Below, one piece after another: positions 25,337 to 34,823 of a DNA stretch of 64,000 nt; the stretch's first letter is position 1, and each line of letters opens with the position of its first letter. Below the pieces are notes generated by a model. It did no database searches and had not been told where the DNA came from. It saw only the letters and a program-made list of their open reading frames with translations. The stretch covers positions 62,001-126,000 of the forward strand of contig NZ_QOIN01000047.1 in NCBI RefSeq assembly GCF_003323715.1, written 5' to 3'. Both the position numbers and the translations under genes were made by a program. Source of the DNA: Streptomyces diacarni (GTDB taxonomy: Bacteria; Actinomycetota; Actinomycetes; Streptomycetales; Streptomycetaceae).

Positions 25337-26188
25337 TCACTTACCGGTCGCCGGACGCAGATGGACGATGTCACCGGCCGCGACCGGACGCTGCACGCCC
25401 TGTTCCGAAGCGATGACCAGCCGACCGTCCCCGTCCACCGCCACGGCCTCCCCCAGCAGCTCTTCCCCGCCCGGCAGCATCGCCCGCACCGACCTGCCCA
25501 GCGTCACGCACCCCGCCGCGTACGCCTCCAGAACGTCGGAGGACGCCGGATCGCCGTCCGCGGCCGACCAGCGGCCGTACCAGTCCTCGAACGCGCGCAG
25601 CACGGCGCGCAGGATCGGGTCACGGTCCGTGCCCTGGGCGCCCGCCAGAGCCAGCGAGCCCGCCGTGGGAACCGGCAGCTCGTCCTCGCGCAGAGTGACG
25701 TTCAGCCCGATGCCGAGCACCACGTGCTCGTCGTCCACCCGCTCCGCGAGGATGCCGCCGATCTTCCGCTCCTCGTCCGCCCCCGTGGCCAGGATGTCGT
25801 TCGGCCACTTCAGCCCCGTGTCGACACCCGCGGTACGGGCGAGCGCGCCCGCCGCGGCGACGCCCGCGAGGAGCGGGATCCAGCCCCAGCGCTCGGCTGC
25901 CGCGTGGGGACGCAGCAGCACGGAGAAGAACAGGCCCGATCTGGCCGGTGCGCTCCACGCGCGGTCCAGCCGGCCCCGGCCCGCGGTCTGCTCCTCCGCC
26001 ACGAGGACGGTGCCGGGGCGGGCTTCGCCCGCGCGGGTGCGGGAGACCAGCTCCGTGTTGGTCGAGGTGACGGAGTCCAGCACCTCCAGGTGCGTCCAGA
26101 GCGGGTGCTTCTCGTGGAGGAGGGCGCGGCGGAGGGCTGTTTGGTTGAGCGGGGGGCGGGACAGGTCCGACCAGCGGTTGGGCGTCAT
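25337..26188 (-). CDS. birA: Biotin--[acetyl-CoA-carboxylase] ligase
   Basis: Activates biotin with ATP and attaches it to carboxylase carrier domains such as the one in AccA2 encoded nearby. The 283-aa protein lacks the N-terminal DNA-binding domain of the E. coli enzyme. It has the biotin/ATP loop EEQTAGRGRLDRAW near residue 66 and the catalytic LKWPNDI motif near residue 125, with an SH3-like C-terminal domain. Its place next to pccB fits its role. A long repeat-rich gap separates it from the divergent pccB. Confidence 0.93.
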   Translation of the reverse strand: MTPNRWSDLSRPPLNQTALRRALLHEKHPLWTHLEVLDSVTSTNTELVSRTRAGEARPGTVLVAEEQTAGRGRLDRAWSAPARSGLFFSVLLRPHAAAERWGWIPLLAGVAAAGALARTAGVDTGLKWPNDILATGADEERKIGGILAERVDDEHVVLGIGLNVTLREDELPVPTAGSLALAGAQGTDRDPILRAVLRAFEDWYGRWSAADGDPASSDVLEAYAAGCVTLGRSVRAMLPGGEELLGEAVAVDGDGRLVIASEQGVQRPVAAGDIVHLRPATGK

Positions 26189-26261
26189 GCCGCCACACTA
26201 TGTGCCGCCCTCGGCTGTTCCCCCCTCCCATGGGCCCCCGGCCCCTGGACCCGTTCTTTGT

Positions 26262-26492
26262 GGGGGCTTCGCCCCTCGCCCCTTCCTTGTAGGGCGGGCC
26301 CCCCTTGGCCTCCGTCCTTCTGTGGGCCGCCCACCCCCGAGGGGCACCCTCTGTTTGGGGGCTCCGCCCCCAAGCCCCGGGGTCTCGCCGATCAGGCTTT
26401 GGGGCGGCTCCTCCCCCAGACTCCGTCCGGGGGGACCCCCACCCCAACTGCCCCCCCCGCCACGGGGGCTCCGCCCCCCTAGGAGCCCCCGT
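26262..26492. repeat. Array of GGGGCTCCGCCCC palindromes (inverted relative to the array near 34.9 kb)
   Basis: This 474-nt gap between birA and pccB has no gene but several GC hairpins: GGGGGCTTCGCCCC, TTGGGGGCTCCGCCCCCAA, GGGGGCTCCGCCCCC, and a nested pair ACGGGGGCTCC with GGAGCCCCCGT. Between them, 26346-26425 read on the minus strand is closely similar to 34885-34960 on the plus strand, including GAGCCGCCCCAAAGCCT and CGGCGAG. The two are inverted copies of one composite repeat. Confidence 0.8.
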
Positions 26493-26662
26493 AGGTACGA
26501 AGGAGTTACCTCTTGGGTGAGGGTGCTCGGAGAAGGGGAGAAAGGGCGCGGCGACAGCGGAAAGGGTGCTGGCGGTGTGGCCAATGACGCACTCCGTAAC
26601 GGGCGTGCCGCAGATAGCCTACGGATCGGTAGCCACCCCGTGACGGTTAGGAGCCCTCCGAG

Positions 26663-28249
26663 ATGTCCGACGACCTCGACATCCACACCACCGCGGGCAA
26701 ACTCGCGGATTTCGAGCACCGCACGAAGGAAGCCGTGCACGCGGGCTCGGAGCGCGCGGTGGAGAAGCAGCACGCGAAGGGCAAGCTGACCGCGCGCGAG
26801 CGCGTGGAACTCCTGTTGGACGAGGGGTCTTTCACGGAGCTGGACGAGTTCGCCCGCCACCGTTCGACGAATTTCGGCCTGGAGGCGAACCGTCCGTACG
26901 GCGACGGTGTCGTCACGGGCTACGGCACGATCGACGGCCGCCCCGTCTGCGTGTTCTCGCAGGATTTCACGATCTTCGGCGGCGCCCTGGGCGAGGTCTA
27001 CGGCGAGAAGATCGTCAAGGTGATGGACTTCGCGCTGAAGACGGGCTGTCCGATCATCGGCATCAACGACGGCGGCGGCGCCCGTATCCAGGAGGGCGTG
27101 GCGGCGCTCGGCCTGTTCGCGGAGATCTTCCGCCGCAACACGCACGCCTCCGGCGTGATTCCGCAGATTTCCCTCGTTCTCGGGCCCTGTGCGGGCGGAG
27201 CCGTCTATTCGCCCGCCATCACGGACTTCACGGTGATGGTGGACCAGACCTCGCACATGTTCATCACGGGGCCCGACGTCATCAAGACGGTCACCGGTGA
27301 GGACGTCGGGTTCGAGGAGTTGGGCGGGGCGCGGACGCACAACGCCACGTCCGGCGTCGCGCATCACTTGGCGGGTGACGAGAAGGACGCCATCGAGTAC
27401 GTGAAGGCGCTGCTCTCCTACCTTCCGTCCAACAACCTCTCGGAGCCGCCGGTCTTCGCCGAAGAGGCGGATCTGGAGACCTCGGACGAGGACCGGGAGC
27501 TGGACACCCTCATCCCGGACTCGGCGAACCAGCCGTACGACATGCACGGCGTCATCGAACATGTGCTGGACGACGGGGAGTTTCTGGAGACGCAGGCGCT
27601 GTTCGCGCCGAACATGGTCACCGGGTTCGGCCGGGTCGAGGGCCAGCCGGTCGGTGTGGTGGCCAACCAGCCGTTGCAGTTCGCGGGGTGTCTGAACATC
27701 GACGCGAGCGAGAAGGCGGCGCGGTTCGTGCGTACCTGCGACGCGTTCAACGTGCCGGTCCTCACGTTCGTGGACGTGCCGGGGTTCCTGCCGGGGACCG
27801 ATCAGGAGTACGACGGGATCATCCGGCGCGGCGCGAAGCTGATCTACGCGTACGCGGAGGCGACGGTGCCGCTGGTCACGGTGATCACGCGGAAGGCGTT
27901 CGGCGGCGCGTACGACGTGATGGGCTCCAAGCACCTGGGCGCGGACCTCAACTTCGCCTGGCCGACGGCGCAGATCGCCGTCATGGGCGCGCAGGGCGCG
28001 GTCAACATCCTGCACCGCAAGAAGCTGGCCGCCGCCGGCTCCCCGCAGGAGACCGAGGAGCTGCGCGCCCAGCTCACGCAGGAGTACGAGGACGCGCTGC
28101 TCAACCCTTACGTGGCGGCCGAGCGCGGCTATGTGGACGCGGTGATCCGTCCCGCCGAGACCCGCCGTCACATCACCCGCGGTCTGCGTACGCTGCGCAC
28201 CAAGCGCGAGCAGCTGCCGCCGAAGAAGCACGGCAACATCCCGCTGTGA
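26663..28249 (+). CDS. pccB: Acyl-CoA (propionyl-CoA) carboxylase beta subunit, carboxyltransferase
   Basis: A 528-aa carboxyltransferase that moves CO2 from biotin to propionyl- and/or acetyl-CoA, giving methylmalonyl- and malonyl-CoA. Both crotonase-like halves are present: an acyl-CoA-binding N-terminal half with [14 protein letters not shown] and [12 protein letters not shown] oxyanion regions, and a C-terminal half with [14 protein letters not shown] and [17 protein letters not shown]. It works with AccA2 and the epsilon subunit encoded 10 nt downstream. From memory it corresponds to S. coelicolor PccB, where an Asp in the second oxyanion region sets substrate choice. Confidence 0.95.
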   Translation: MSDDLDIHTTAGKLADFEHRTKEAVHAGSERAVEKQHAKGKLTARERVELLLDEGSFTELDEFARHRSTNFGLEANRPYGDGVVTGYGTIDGRPVCVFSQDFTIFGGALGEVYGEKIVKVMDFALKTGCPIIGINDGGGARIQEGVAALGLFAEIFRRNTHASGVIPQISLVLGPCAGGAVYSPAITDFTVMVDQTSHMFITGPDVIKTVTGEDVGFEELGGARTHNATSGVAHHLAGDEKDAIEYVKALLSYLPSNNLSEPPVFAEEADLETSDEDRELDTLIPDSANQPYDMHGVIEHVLDDGEFLETQALFAPNMVTGFGRVEGQPVGVVANQPLQFAGCLNIDASEKAARFVRTCDAFNVPVLTFVDVPGFLPGTDQEYDGIIRRGAKLIYAYAEATVPLVTVITRKAFGGAYDVMGSKHLGADLNFAWPTAQIAVMGAQGAVNILHRKKLAAAGSPQETEELRAQLTQEYEDALLNPYVAAERGYVDAVIRPAETRRHITRGLRTLRTKREQLPPKKHGNIPL

Positions 28250-28259
28250 GGAGGCCGCG

Positions 28260-28505
28260 ATGACGGATTCCCGAGAGACGTCCCCCCGGACCCCCGAGCC
28301 GCCCATCCGGGTCGTGCGGGGCAATCCGACGCCCGAGGAGCTGGCCGCCGCGCTGGCGGTGGTGCGGGCCCGCGCGTCGGCCGTTGCGCCGGGTGAGCCG
28401 GGCCGCGGGGTGCCGGGCGCGTGGTCGTCGCCGGCCCGTACGGTGCCGCGCCGGCTGCCGCAGCCGGGCCCGGGTGCCTGGCGCCGTACGTACTGGCCGG
28501 GGTGA
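28260..28505 (+). CDS. pccE: Acyl-CoA carboxylase epsilon subunit
   Basis: An 81-aa protein with the short conserved core IRVVRGNPTPEELAAALAVV (residues about 16-35) that defines actinobacterial acyl-CoA carboxylase epsilon subunits, and the terminal WRRTYWPG. The rest is Pro/Arg-rich. These subunits bind the alpha-beta complex and raise its activity. It starts 10 nt after pccB and is clearly in the same operon. Confidence 0.92.
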   Translation: MTDSRETSPRTPEPPIRVVRGNPTPEELAAALAVVRARASAVAPGEPGRGVPGAWSSPARTVPRRLPQPGPGAWRRTYWPG

Positions 28506-28556
28506 GGGCCGGGCCCGTGCCCTCCGGGGCATCCGGTGCCCGCGGGGCGTCCGCAT

Positions 28557-28574
28557 CTGAGTACGCGTACTCAG
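28557..28574. promoter_or_regulatory. Perfect 18-bp palindrome upstream of the small membrane-protein gene
   Basis: CTGAGTACGCGTACTCAG is a perfect dyad in the gap after pccE, 34 nt before the next start codon. A one-mismatch relative (TGAGTGCGCGTACTCA) is found upstream of the ketosynthase gene of the 39-45 kb operon, at nearly the same distance from its start. Likely a transcription-factor site. Confidence 0.65.
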
Positions 28575-28608
28575 GCGGGGGCGCCCGCCCGGTCCCACCA
28601 TGGGGCGC

Positions 28609-28746
28609 ATGCTGTGGTCGGACCCCCGCGACGAGCCGCCGCCGGAACTGCGCAGGGCCCAGGAGAAGGTGCACCGTCTCGGCTGGGTGCTGCTGGTGGT
28701 GGTGGCGGTCGTGATGCTGCTGCTGTTGTCGGTGGCGTACTCGTGA
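28609..28746 (+). CDS. Small single-pass membrane protein, MmpB-like
   Basis: A 45-aa protein. A hydrophilic N-terminus ([20 protein letters not shown]) leads into one transmembrane helix ([21 protein letters not shown]). The MLWSDP..EPP.ELR pattern recalls, from memory, the small morphogenic membrane protein MmpB of Streptomyces; I am not certain of that match. An ATG three codons upstream is an alternative start. Codon usage shows normal third-position GC bias. It lies between pccE and maf, downstream of the 18-bp palindrome. Confidence 0.7.
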   Translation: MLWSDPRDEPPPELRRAQEKVHRLGWVLLVVVAVVMLLLLSVAYS

Positions 28747-28801
28747 GCCGCCCGGGTCCGCTGTGCGCGTGCGCGGGGTGCGGGTCCTTACGATGGCCCG
28801 C

Positions 28802-29410
28802 ATGAACTCTCCGCGTCTCGTCCTCGCCTCCGCTTCCCCTGCCCGTCTCGCGCTGCTGCGGCAGGCGGGGATGGCGCCGGAGGTCGTCGTCAGCGGCGTG
28901 GACGAGGACGCGATCGACGCGTCGACCCCTTCGGAGCTGGCCCGGGTGCTGGCGGAGGCGAAGGCGGCGGCGGTGGCGGGCCGCGCCGAGGCGGCGGGGG
29001 CGCTGGTCGTGGGCTGCGACTCGGTGCTGGAGCTGGACGGGCGGGCGCTGGGCAAGCCGGCGGACGCCGAGGAGGCGGCGGCCCGCTGGAAGGACATGCG
29101 GGGCCGCTCGGGTGTGCTGCACACCGGGCACTGCGTGGTCGACACCCGGACGGCTCAGGCGCGCTGTTCGGTGACGGCTTCGACGACGGTGCACTTCGGT
29201 GAACCGTCCGATGAGGAGGTCGCCGCCTATGTCGCGAGCGGCGAACCGCTGCACGTGGCGGGCGCTTTCACCCTGGACGGCCGCTCGGGCCCGTTCGTCG
29301 AGGGCATCGAGGGCGACCACGGCAACGTGCTGGGGCTCTCGCTGCCGACGTTGCGCAGGCTGCTGGCCGATCTGGGTGTCGCCGTCACCGACCTGTGGGT
29401 GGCGCGCTGA
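28802..29410 (+). CDS. maf: Maf nucleoside triphosphate pyrophosphatase
   Basis: A 202-aa Maf/HAM1-type house-cleaning enzyme that hydrolyses modified or canonical nucleotides (dTTP/UTP type), linked to septum control in some bacteria. It has the signature [18 protein letters not shown] at the N-terminus, [16 protein letters not shown] near residue 75 and [26 protein letters not shown] near the C-terminus. A TACGAT hexamer ends 7 nt before this ATG; there is no ribosome-binding site, so the start is probably leaderless. It converges on the next gene and the two overlap by 26 nt at their 3' ends. Confidence 0.92.
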   Translation: MNSPRLVLASASPARLALLRQAGMAPEVVVSGVDEDAIDASTPSELARVLAEAKAAAVAGRAEAAGALVVGCDSVLELDGRALGKPADAEEAAARWKDMRGRSGVLHTGHCVVDTRTAQARCSVTASTTVHFGEPSDEEVAAYVASGEPLHVAGAFTLDGRSGPFVEGIEGDHGNVLGLSLPTLRRLLADLGVAVTDLWVAR

Positions 29411-29897
29411 CCTCGCCCTGCGCGGAGGCGGCCGCATCCCGGCTTGCGGGTGCCCGCTCGACGTGCTCGTCGTCGCCTGCGCCGTACCAGGTCAGCGACC
29501 ACACGAGGAGACCGAGGACGGCCATCAGCACCACGAAGGCCGTCCACCCCACCAGGCCGACGCAGAAGGCGCCGAGCACGCCGTGGACGACGGCGCAGCT
29601 GATCAGCACGATGCGCCAGAACCCGCGCGGCGGCAGGTCGCGGATCGCCGTGCGCGCGAGGATCAGCGCGCAGGTGAGCACGTAGCCGCCGACCAGCACG
29701 GCGCCGATCACCGCGGAGATCGTCATGGCGCGCGGCTCGATGCCCGCCAGCGACATCTGCTGGACGTCGGCGACCTTGCCGAGGAAGAGATTGAGTCCTA
29801 CGAGTACGACGGCCTCCAGTGTCAGCACCAACGCCGTCACCGCGGCCACCGCTCGTCTGCGCCCTGACACCGCGCCCACCCCTTCTGTGGCCTGCAT
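29385..29897 (-). CDS. Four-TM integral membrane protein of unknown function
   Basis: A 170-aa protein with four hydrophobic segments (about residues 14-38, 57-80, 90-112 and 115-138) and a polar C-terminal tail. No catalytic motif is visible. GTG at codon 10 (VSGRRRAV) is an alternative start. From memory a membrane protein in this position, divergent from accA2, is common in streptomycetes. The 3' end overlaps maf. Confidence 0.8.
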   Translation of the reverse strand: MQATEGVGAVSGRRRAVAAVTALVLTLEAVVLVGLNLFLGKVADVQQMSLAGIEPRAMTISAVIGAVLVGGYVLTCALILARTAIRDLPPRGFWRIVLISCAVVHGVLGAFCVGLVGWTAFVVLMAVLGLLVWSLTWYGAGDDEHVERAPASRDAAASAQGEVSAPPTGR

Positions 29898-30280
29898 CTG
29901 CCCTCGGCGGAACGCCTGTTGCGGCCCGCCCGCTCGACGCGCCCGGGTTACTCCGGGTACGTGTACGCGCCAGAGCGAACGCTACTGGCGGGTACATGCC
30001 GGGGCAAGGGAAACGGCGCACAGCAAAATTTCGCTTCTCCTCTCGTAGGGAGTCCACAAAGACCCCCGGTTCCACCGAGCCACCGGGACAGAGAGTTAGC
30101 CCACACCCCTGAGTCGGACAACCCGTGCCCGAAAGCGGCGTACCGTGGGATGACGAGGGGAGATCCGGTTCCGCGCGAGACGCGCATGACACTCCGTGTG
30201 GGCAAGCTCACCCCCCTGGGCGGCTCGGCGTCAGGTGTCGCCAGTACCTAAACTCAGCTTGTTTCAAGGAGGGAGCCATC
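29898..30280. promoter_or_regulatory. Divergent intergenic region upstream of accA2
   Basis: 383 nt with no supportable gene. It contains a dyad CGCCAG (29968-29973) with CTGGCG (29985-29990) inside a larger partly symmetrical TACGCGCCAG/CTGGCGGGTA stretch, and an AT-richer segment (AGCAAAATTTCGCTTCTC) unlike the coding flanks. It should hold the promoters of accA2 and of the divergent membrane-protein gene. Confidence 0.45.
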
Positions 30281-32062
30281 GTGCGCAAGGTGCTCATCGC
30301 CAACCGCGGCGAAATCGCCGTCCGCGTCGCCCGCGCGTGCCGGGATGCGGGTATCGCGAGTGTCGCCGTCTATGCCGACCCGGACCGGGACGCACTCCAC
30401 GTCCGGGTGGCCGACGAGGCCTACGCGTTGGGCGGTGACACCCCCGCAGCCAGCTACCTGGACATGACCAAGGTCCTCAAGGCCGCCGCCGACTCGGGCG
30501 CTGACGCCGTCCACCCCGGTTACGGATTCCTGTCGGAGAACGCCGAGTTCGCGCAGGCGGTCCTGGACGCGGGGCTCAACTGGATCGGCCCGCCCCCGCA
30601 CGCCATCCGCGACCTGGGCGACAAGGTCGCGGCGAGGCACATCGCGCAGCGCGCCGGGGCCCCGCTCGTCGCCGGCACCAAGGACCCGGTCTCCGGCGCT
30701 GACGAGGTCGTCGCCTTCGCCGAGGAACACGGCCTGCCCATCGCCATCAAGGCGGCCTTCGGCGGCGGCGGCCGCGGCCTGAAGGTCGCCCGCACGCTGG
30801 AGGAAGTACCCGAGCTCTACGACTCGGCCGTGCGCGAGGCGGTGGCCGCCTTCGGCCGCGGCGAGTGCTTCGTCGAGCGCTACCTCGACCGCCCCCGGCA
30901 CGTGGAGACCCAGTGCCTGGCCGACAAGCACGGCAACGTCGTCGTCGTCTCCACCCGCGACTGCTCCCTCCAGCGCCGCCACCAGAAGCTGGTCGAGGAG
31001 GCCCCGGCCCCCTACCTGAGCGACGAGCAGAACGCCGAGCTGTACCGCGCCTCCAAGGCCATCCTGAGCGAGGCCGGCTACGAGGGCGCGGGCACCTGCG
31101 AGTTCCTCGTCGGGCAGGACGGCACGATCTCCTTCCTGGAGGTCAACACCCGCCTCCAGGTCGAGCACCCGGTCACCGAAGAGGTCACGGGCCTCGACCT
31201 GGTCCGCGAGATGTTCCGCATCGCCGACGGCGAGGAGCTGGGCTACGACGACCCGCCGCTGCGCGGTCACTCCTTCGAGTTCCGCATCAACGGCGAGGAC
31301 CCGGGCCGCAACTTCCTCCCGGCCCCGGGCACGGTCACCACGTTCGCGCCGCCCTCGGGCCCGGGTGTGCGGCTGGACGCGGGCGTCGAGTCGGGGTCGG
31401 TCATCGGCCCCGCGTGGGACTCGCTGCTGGCGAAGCTGATCGTCACCGGCGCGAGCCGCGGCCAGGCCCTGGAGCGGGCGGCGCGCGCGCTGGACGAGTT
31501 CGAGGTGTCGGGGATGGCCACCGCGCTGACCTTCCACCGCACCGTGGTGCGCGACGCCGCGTTCGCCCCCGAGGTGAGCGGCCGCGCCGGTGAGCCCTTC
31601 GACGTCCACACCCGGTGGATCGAGACGGAGTTCGTCAACGAGATCAAGCCGTTCGCGCCGTCGGCGGCCGAGGACGAGGACGCCGGGGAAGCGACCCGCG
31701 AGACGGTCGTCGTCGAGGTCGGCGGCAAGCGCCTGGAGGTCTCCCTCCCCTCGTCGCTGGGCATGCCGCTGGCGCGGGCCGCCGTCGAGGGCGGCGCACG
31801 CAAGCCCCGCAGGAAGGCCGCCAAGAAGTCCGGCTCCGCGGCCTCCGGTGACGCGCTCGCCTCCCCCATGCAGGGCACCATCGTGAAGGTCGCCGTGGAG
31901 GAGGGTCAGGTCGTCGAGGAGGGCGAACTGGTCATCGTCCTGGAGGCGATGAAGATGGAGCAGCCGCTCAACGCCCACCGGGCCGGCACCGTGAAGGACC
32001 TCAAGGCGGAGATCGGCGCCTCGGTCTCCTCCGGCGCCGTCATCTGCGAGATCAAGGACTGA
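30281..32062 (+). CDS. accA2: Acyl-CoA carboxylase alpha subunit (biotin carboxylase plus BCCP)
   Basis: A 593-aa protein with an N-terminal biotin carboxylase domain ([29 protein letters not shown]-grasp loop near residue 165, [14 protein letters not shown] active site near residue 290) and a C-terminal biotin carrier domain with the acceptor Lys in [11 protein letters not shown]. It carboxylates biotin and hands CO2 to beta subunits such as PccB. The linker contains a Lys/Arg-rich stretch. AAGGAGGG lies 7 nt before the GTG. BirA, encoded 4 kb away, should biotinylate it. Confidence 0.95.
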   Translation: MRKVLIANRGEIAVRVARACRDAGIASVAVYADPDRDALHVRVADEAYALGGDTPAASYLDMTKVLKAAADSGADAVHPGYGFLSENAEFAQAVLDAGLNWIGPPPHAIRDLGDKVAARHIAQRAGAPLVAGTKDPVSGADEVVAFAEEHGLPIAIKAAFGGGGRGLKVARTLEEVPELYDSAVREAVAAFGRGECFVERYLDRPRHVETQCLADKHGNVVVVSTRDCSLQRRHQKLVEEAPAPYLSDEQNAELYRASKAILSEAGYEGAGTCEFLVGQDGTISFLEVNTRLQVEHPVTEEVTGLDLVREMFRIADGEELGYDDPPLRGHSFEFRINGEDPGRNFLPAPGTVTTFAPPSGPGVRLDAGVESGSVIGPAWDSLLAKLIVTGASRGQALERAARALDEFEVSGMATALTFHRTVVRDAAFAPEVSGRAGEPFDVHTRWIETEFVNEIKPFAPSAAEDEDAGEATRETVVVEVGGKRLEVSLPSSLGMPLARAAVEGGARKPRRKAAKKSGSAASGDALASPMQGTIVKVAVEEGQVVEEGELVIVLEAMKMEQPLNAHRAGTVKDLKAEIGASVSSGAVICEIKD

Positions 32063-32099
32063 GCCGCGGCGATCGCCGCCCACCTCTCCTGACGCCGTC

Positions 32100-32139
32100 G
32101 GCGGTGCCGGACCCCCTCGTACGGGGGCCCGGCATCGCC
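32100..32139. terminator. Long imperfect hairpin between accA2 and the DeoR gene
   Basis: GGCGGTGCCGGACCCCC pairs with GGGGGCCCGGCATCGCC around a short loop, with one A-C mismatch and one wobble. It lies between convergent genes. Confidence 0.7.
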
Positions 32140-32155
32140 GGCGGCGCGTTGTGCG

Positions 32156-33091
32156 TCAGCGGCGGCGCGGTGCCAGGTCGGCCACCCGGGGTCCCGGTGC
32201 GGCCGTGGGCCGCAGGTGGGTGGGGGGCGGACTCCCGCCCTGCGCGGCGGCCCGCCGCGGGGTGGGCATCGGCACGTCCTGGCGGCCGCGCCCGGCGGAG
32301 GCGGAGGTGGCGGAGCCCGCGACGGCGACCTGCACCCCGCGGTCGGCGAGCGCCTGCAATTCCGTCTCGGCACGGTCGTCGTGCGGCGGTGGCTCGTCCG
32401 TCACCAGTCGGGTGATCACATCGGTGGGTACCGTCTGGAACATGGTGTCGGTCCCCAGCTTGGTGTGGTCGGCCAGCACGACGACCTCCCCGGCCGCCTG
32501 CACCAGCGCCCGGTCCACGCTCGCGGAGAGCATGTTGGACGTGGACAGGCCCCGCTCGGCGGTCAGCCCGCTCCCCGACAGGAACGCCCGGGAGACGCGC
32601 AGCCCGTGCAGTGACTGTTCGGCGCCGCTGCCGACGAGCGCGTAGTTGCTCCCGCGCAGGGTGCCGCCGGTCATCACCACCTCCACCCGGTTGGCGTGGG
32701 CCAGTGCCTGCGCCACCAGCAGCGAGTTGGTGACCACGGTCAGCCCGGGCACCCGCGCGAGCCGCCGCGCGAGCTCCTGAGTCGTCGTACCGGCTCCGAC
32801 GACGACGGCCTCGCCCTCCGAGACCAGGCCGGCGGCGAGGTCGGCGATGGCCGTCTTCTCGGCGGTGGCCAGATGGGATTTCTGGGGGAAGCCGGACTCA
32901 CGGGTGAAACCGCCGGGTAGCACGGCACCGCCGTGCCGGCGGTCGAGCAGTCCTTCTGCCTCCAGCGCCCGTACGTCCCTGCGCACGGTCACTTCGGAGG
33001 TCTGGACGACGCGGGCGAGCTCCCGGAGCGAGACCGCTCCGTTGGCGCGCACCATTTCAAGGATCAATTGACGACGTTCCGCAGCGAACAC
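32156..33091 (-). CDS. DeoR-family transcriptional regulator
   Basis: A 311-aa regulator. An N-terminal DeoR winged helix (residues about 5-57: RRQLILEMVRANGAVSLRELA and TSEVTVRRDVRALEAEGLLDRRHGGAV) is followed by a sugar-phosphate-binding DeoRC domain (GAGTTTQELAR, TNSLLVAQAL, TGGTLR). The last 50 residues are Pro/Arg-rich. Ligands of this family are phosphosugars. Because PNP and deoC are both near and share a palindrome, it is one candidate regulator of deoxyribose or nucleoside use; that is inference. Confidence 0.9.
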   Translation of the reverse strand: MFAAERRQLILEMVRANGAVSLRELARVVQTSEVTVRRDVRALEAEGLLDRRHGGAVLPGGFTRESGFPQKSHLATAEKTAIADLAAGLVSEGEAVVVGAGTTTQELARRLARVPGLTVVTNSLLVAQALAHANRVEVVMTGGTLRGSNYALVGSGAEQSLHGLRVSRAFLSGSGLTAERGLSTSNMLSASVDRALVQAAGEVVVLADHTKLGTDTMFQTVPTDVITRLVTDEPPPHDDRAETELQALADRGVQVAVAGSATSASAGRGRQDVPMPTPRRAAAQGGSPPPTHLRPTAAPGPRVADLAPRRR

Positions 33092-33214
33092 GAAACTGAC
33101 AGTAACGCCAACGACCGTCTGCTTTCAGCGGTATCCGCCGATTAACAGAAGTTGTTCGTAGGAGGGCACCCAACGTGGTATAGGGGCCCTTTCGGACAGC
33201 GCCCCCTCGGCCCC

Positions 33215-34657
33215 TCAGTGCAGTTCGGCCAGCTTGCGCGTGTGCAACTGCCGCGCCACCTCGGCGATCGACCCCGTCAGCGACGGATACACCGTGAACG
33301 TGTTGGCGATCTGCTCCACGGTCAGATTGTTGTCAACCGCGATCGCGATCGGATGAATCAGCTCACTCGCCCGGGGCGCCACGACGACACCGCCGACGAT
33401 GATCCCCGTCCCCGGACGGCAGAACAGCTTCACGAAACCGTCCCTGATGCCCTGCATCTTCGCGCGCGGATTACGCAGCAGCGGCAGCTTGACGACGCGC
33501 GCCTCGATGGCGCCCTTGTCCACGTCCGCCTGCGAGTAGCCGACCGTCGCGATCTCCGGATCGGTGAAGATGTTCGCGGCGACCGTCTTGAGGTCCAGCG
33601 GGTTCACCGTGTCACCGAGGAAGTGGTACATCGCGATCCGGCCCTGCATCGCCGCCACCGAGGCCAGCGCCAGGACGCCCGTGCAGTCGCCCGCGGCGTA
33701 GACGCCCGGAGCCGAGGTACGCGACACCTTGTCCGTCCAGATGTGCCCCGACTCCTTGAGCCGGACCCCCGCCTCCTCGAGACCCATGTCCGCCGTGTTC
33801 GGGATCGCGCCCACCGCCACCAGACAGTGCGTCCCCGAGATCGTGCGGCCGTCCTGCAGCGTGACCTCCACCCGGTCGTCGTCCGTCCGCTGCGCGGACG
33901 CCGCACGGGAACGGCTCATCACGTTCATGCCCCGACGGCGGAAGACGTCCTCCAAGACCGCGGCGGCGTCCGGGTCCTCCCCCGGCAGCACCCGGTCCCG
34001 GGACGAGACGAGCGTCACCTGGGAGCCCAGCGCCTGGTAGGCGCCCGCGAACTCGGCACCGGTCACACCCGAGCCGATCACGATCAGCTCCTCGGGCTGC
34101 TCCTCCAGGTCGTAGAGCTGCGTCCAGTTCAGAATGCGCTCGCCGTCCGGACGGGCGTCCGGGATCTCACGCGGATGACCACCCGTGGCGACCAGCACCG
34201 CGTCCGCCGTCAGCTCCTCCTGGCTGCCGTCCGCCACCGTGACCGTGACCGTACGGGAACCGTCCACCGCCTGCCCCGGCTCCAGCCTCCCCCGGCCCCG
34301 CATGACGCGGCCCCCCGCACGGGTGACCGACGCGGTGATGTCGTGCGACTGGGCGAGAGCCAGCCGCTTGACACGGCGGTTCACCTTGCCGAGATCGACG
34401 CCCACGACCCTCGCCGGGTCGTCCGGGTCATGGGTCTTGTCCTCCACCCGGATACCGAGCTCCTCGTACGAGGAGTCGAAGTTCGTCATCACCTCGGCGG
34501 TGGCGATCAGCGTCTTCGACGGCACGCAGTCGGTGAGGACCGAGGCGCCGCCGAGGCCGTCGCAGTCGACGACGGTCACCTCCGCGCCGAGTTGGGCGGC
34601 TACCAGAGCCGCTTCGTATCCGCCGGGGCCGCCGCCAATGATCACGATCCGAGTCAC
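33215..34657 (-). CDS. lpdA: LpdA-like NAD(P)H-quinone/flavoprotein dehydrogenase lacking the redox disulfide
   Basis: A 480-aa FAD flavoprotein of the pyridine nucleotide-disulfide oxidoreductase family, with IVIIGGGPGGYEAA, a central NAD-binding GSGVTGAEFA, GVYAAGDCTG and a dimerisation domain. Where dihydrolipoamide dehydrogenases have CLNVGC, this has SVLTDC, so the first redox Cys is Ser. The usual C-terminal His-Glu pair is replaced by TVYPSLTGS. Both changes match M. tuberculosis LpdA (Rv3303c), a quinone reductase, from memory. The GTG start was chosen at VTRIVIIGG; a G-run lies just upstream. Confidence 0.88.
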   Translation of the reverse strand: MTRIVIIGGGPGGYEAALVAAQLGAEVTVVDCDGLGGASVLTDCVPSKTLIATAEVMTNFDSSYEELGIRVEDKTHDPDDPARVVGVDLGKVNRRVKRLALAQSHDITASVTRAGGRVMRGRGRLEPGQAVDGSRTVTVTVADGSQEELTADAVLVATGGHPREIPDARPDGERILNWTQLYDLEEQPEELIVIGSGVTGAEFAGAYQALGSQVTLVSSRDRVLPGEDPDAAAVLEDVFRRRGMNVMSRSRAASAQRTDDDRVEVTLQDGRTISGTHCLVAVGAIPNTADMGLEEAGVRLKESGHIWTDKVSRTSAPGVYAAGDCTGVLALASVAAMQGRIAMYHFLGDTVNPLDLKTVAANIFTDPEIATVGYSQADVDKGAIEARVVKLPLLRNPRAKMQGIRDGFVKLFCRPGTGIIVGGVVVAPRASELIHPIAIAVDNNLTVEQIANTFTVYPSLTGSIAEVARQLHTRKLAELH

Positions 34658-34723
34658 CCCCCCATTGTCCCGCACCCACCCCGCCCCCACCCCGCTGGGT
34701 CCTCCACCCCCACATACCCCCCT

Positions 34724-34752
34724 CCCCGAGGGGGCTCCGAGCCCCCTCGGGG
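34724..34752. repeat. Perfect 13-bp hairpin
   Basis: CCCCGAGGGGGCT pairs exactly with AGCCCCCTCGGGG around a 3-nt loop, in the non-coding region between the divergent lpdA and the gamma-glutamylcyclotransferase-like gene. Confidence 0.75.
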
Positions 34753-34823
34753 AGAGCCGGCTCCCTATCGCGCACGAGTCGACCCAGCACTGAGGTTCTG
34801 TGGTCCTCTCATGTGGGGGTCCA

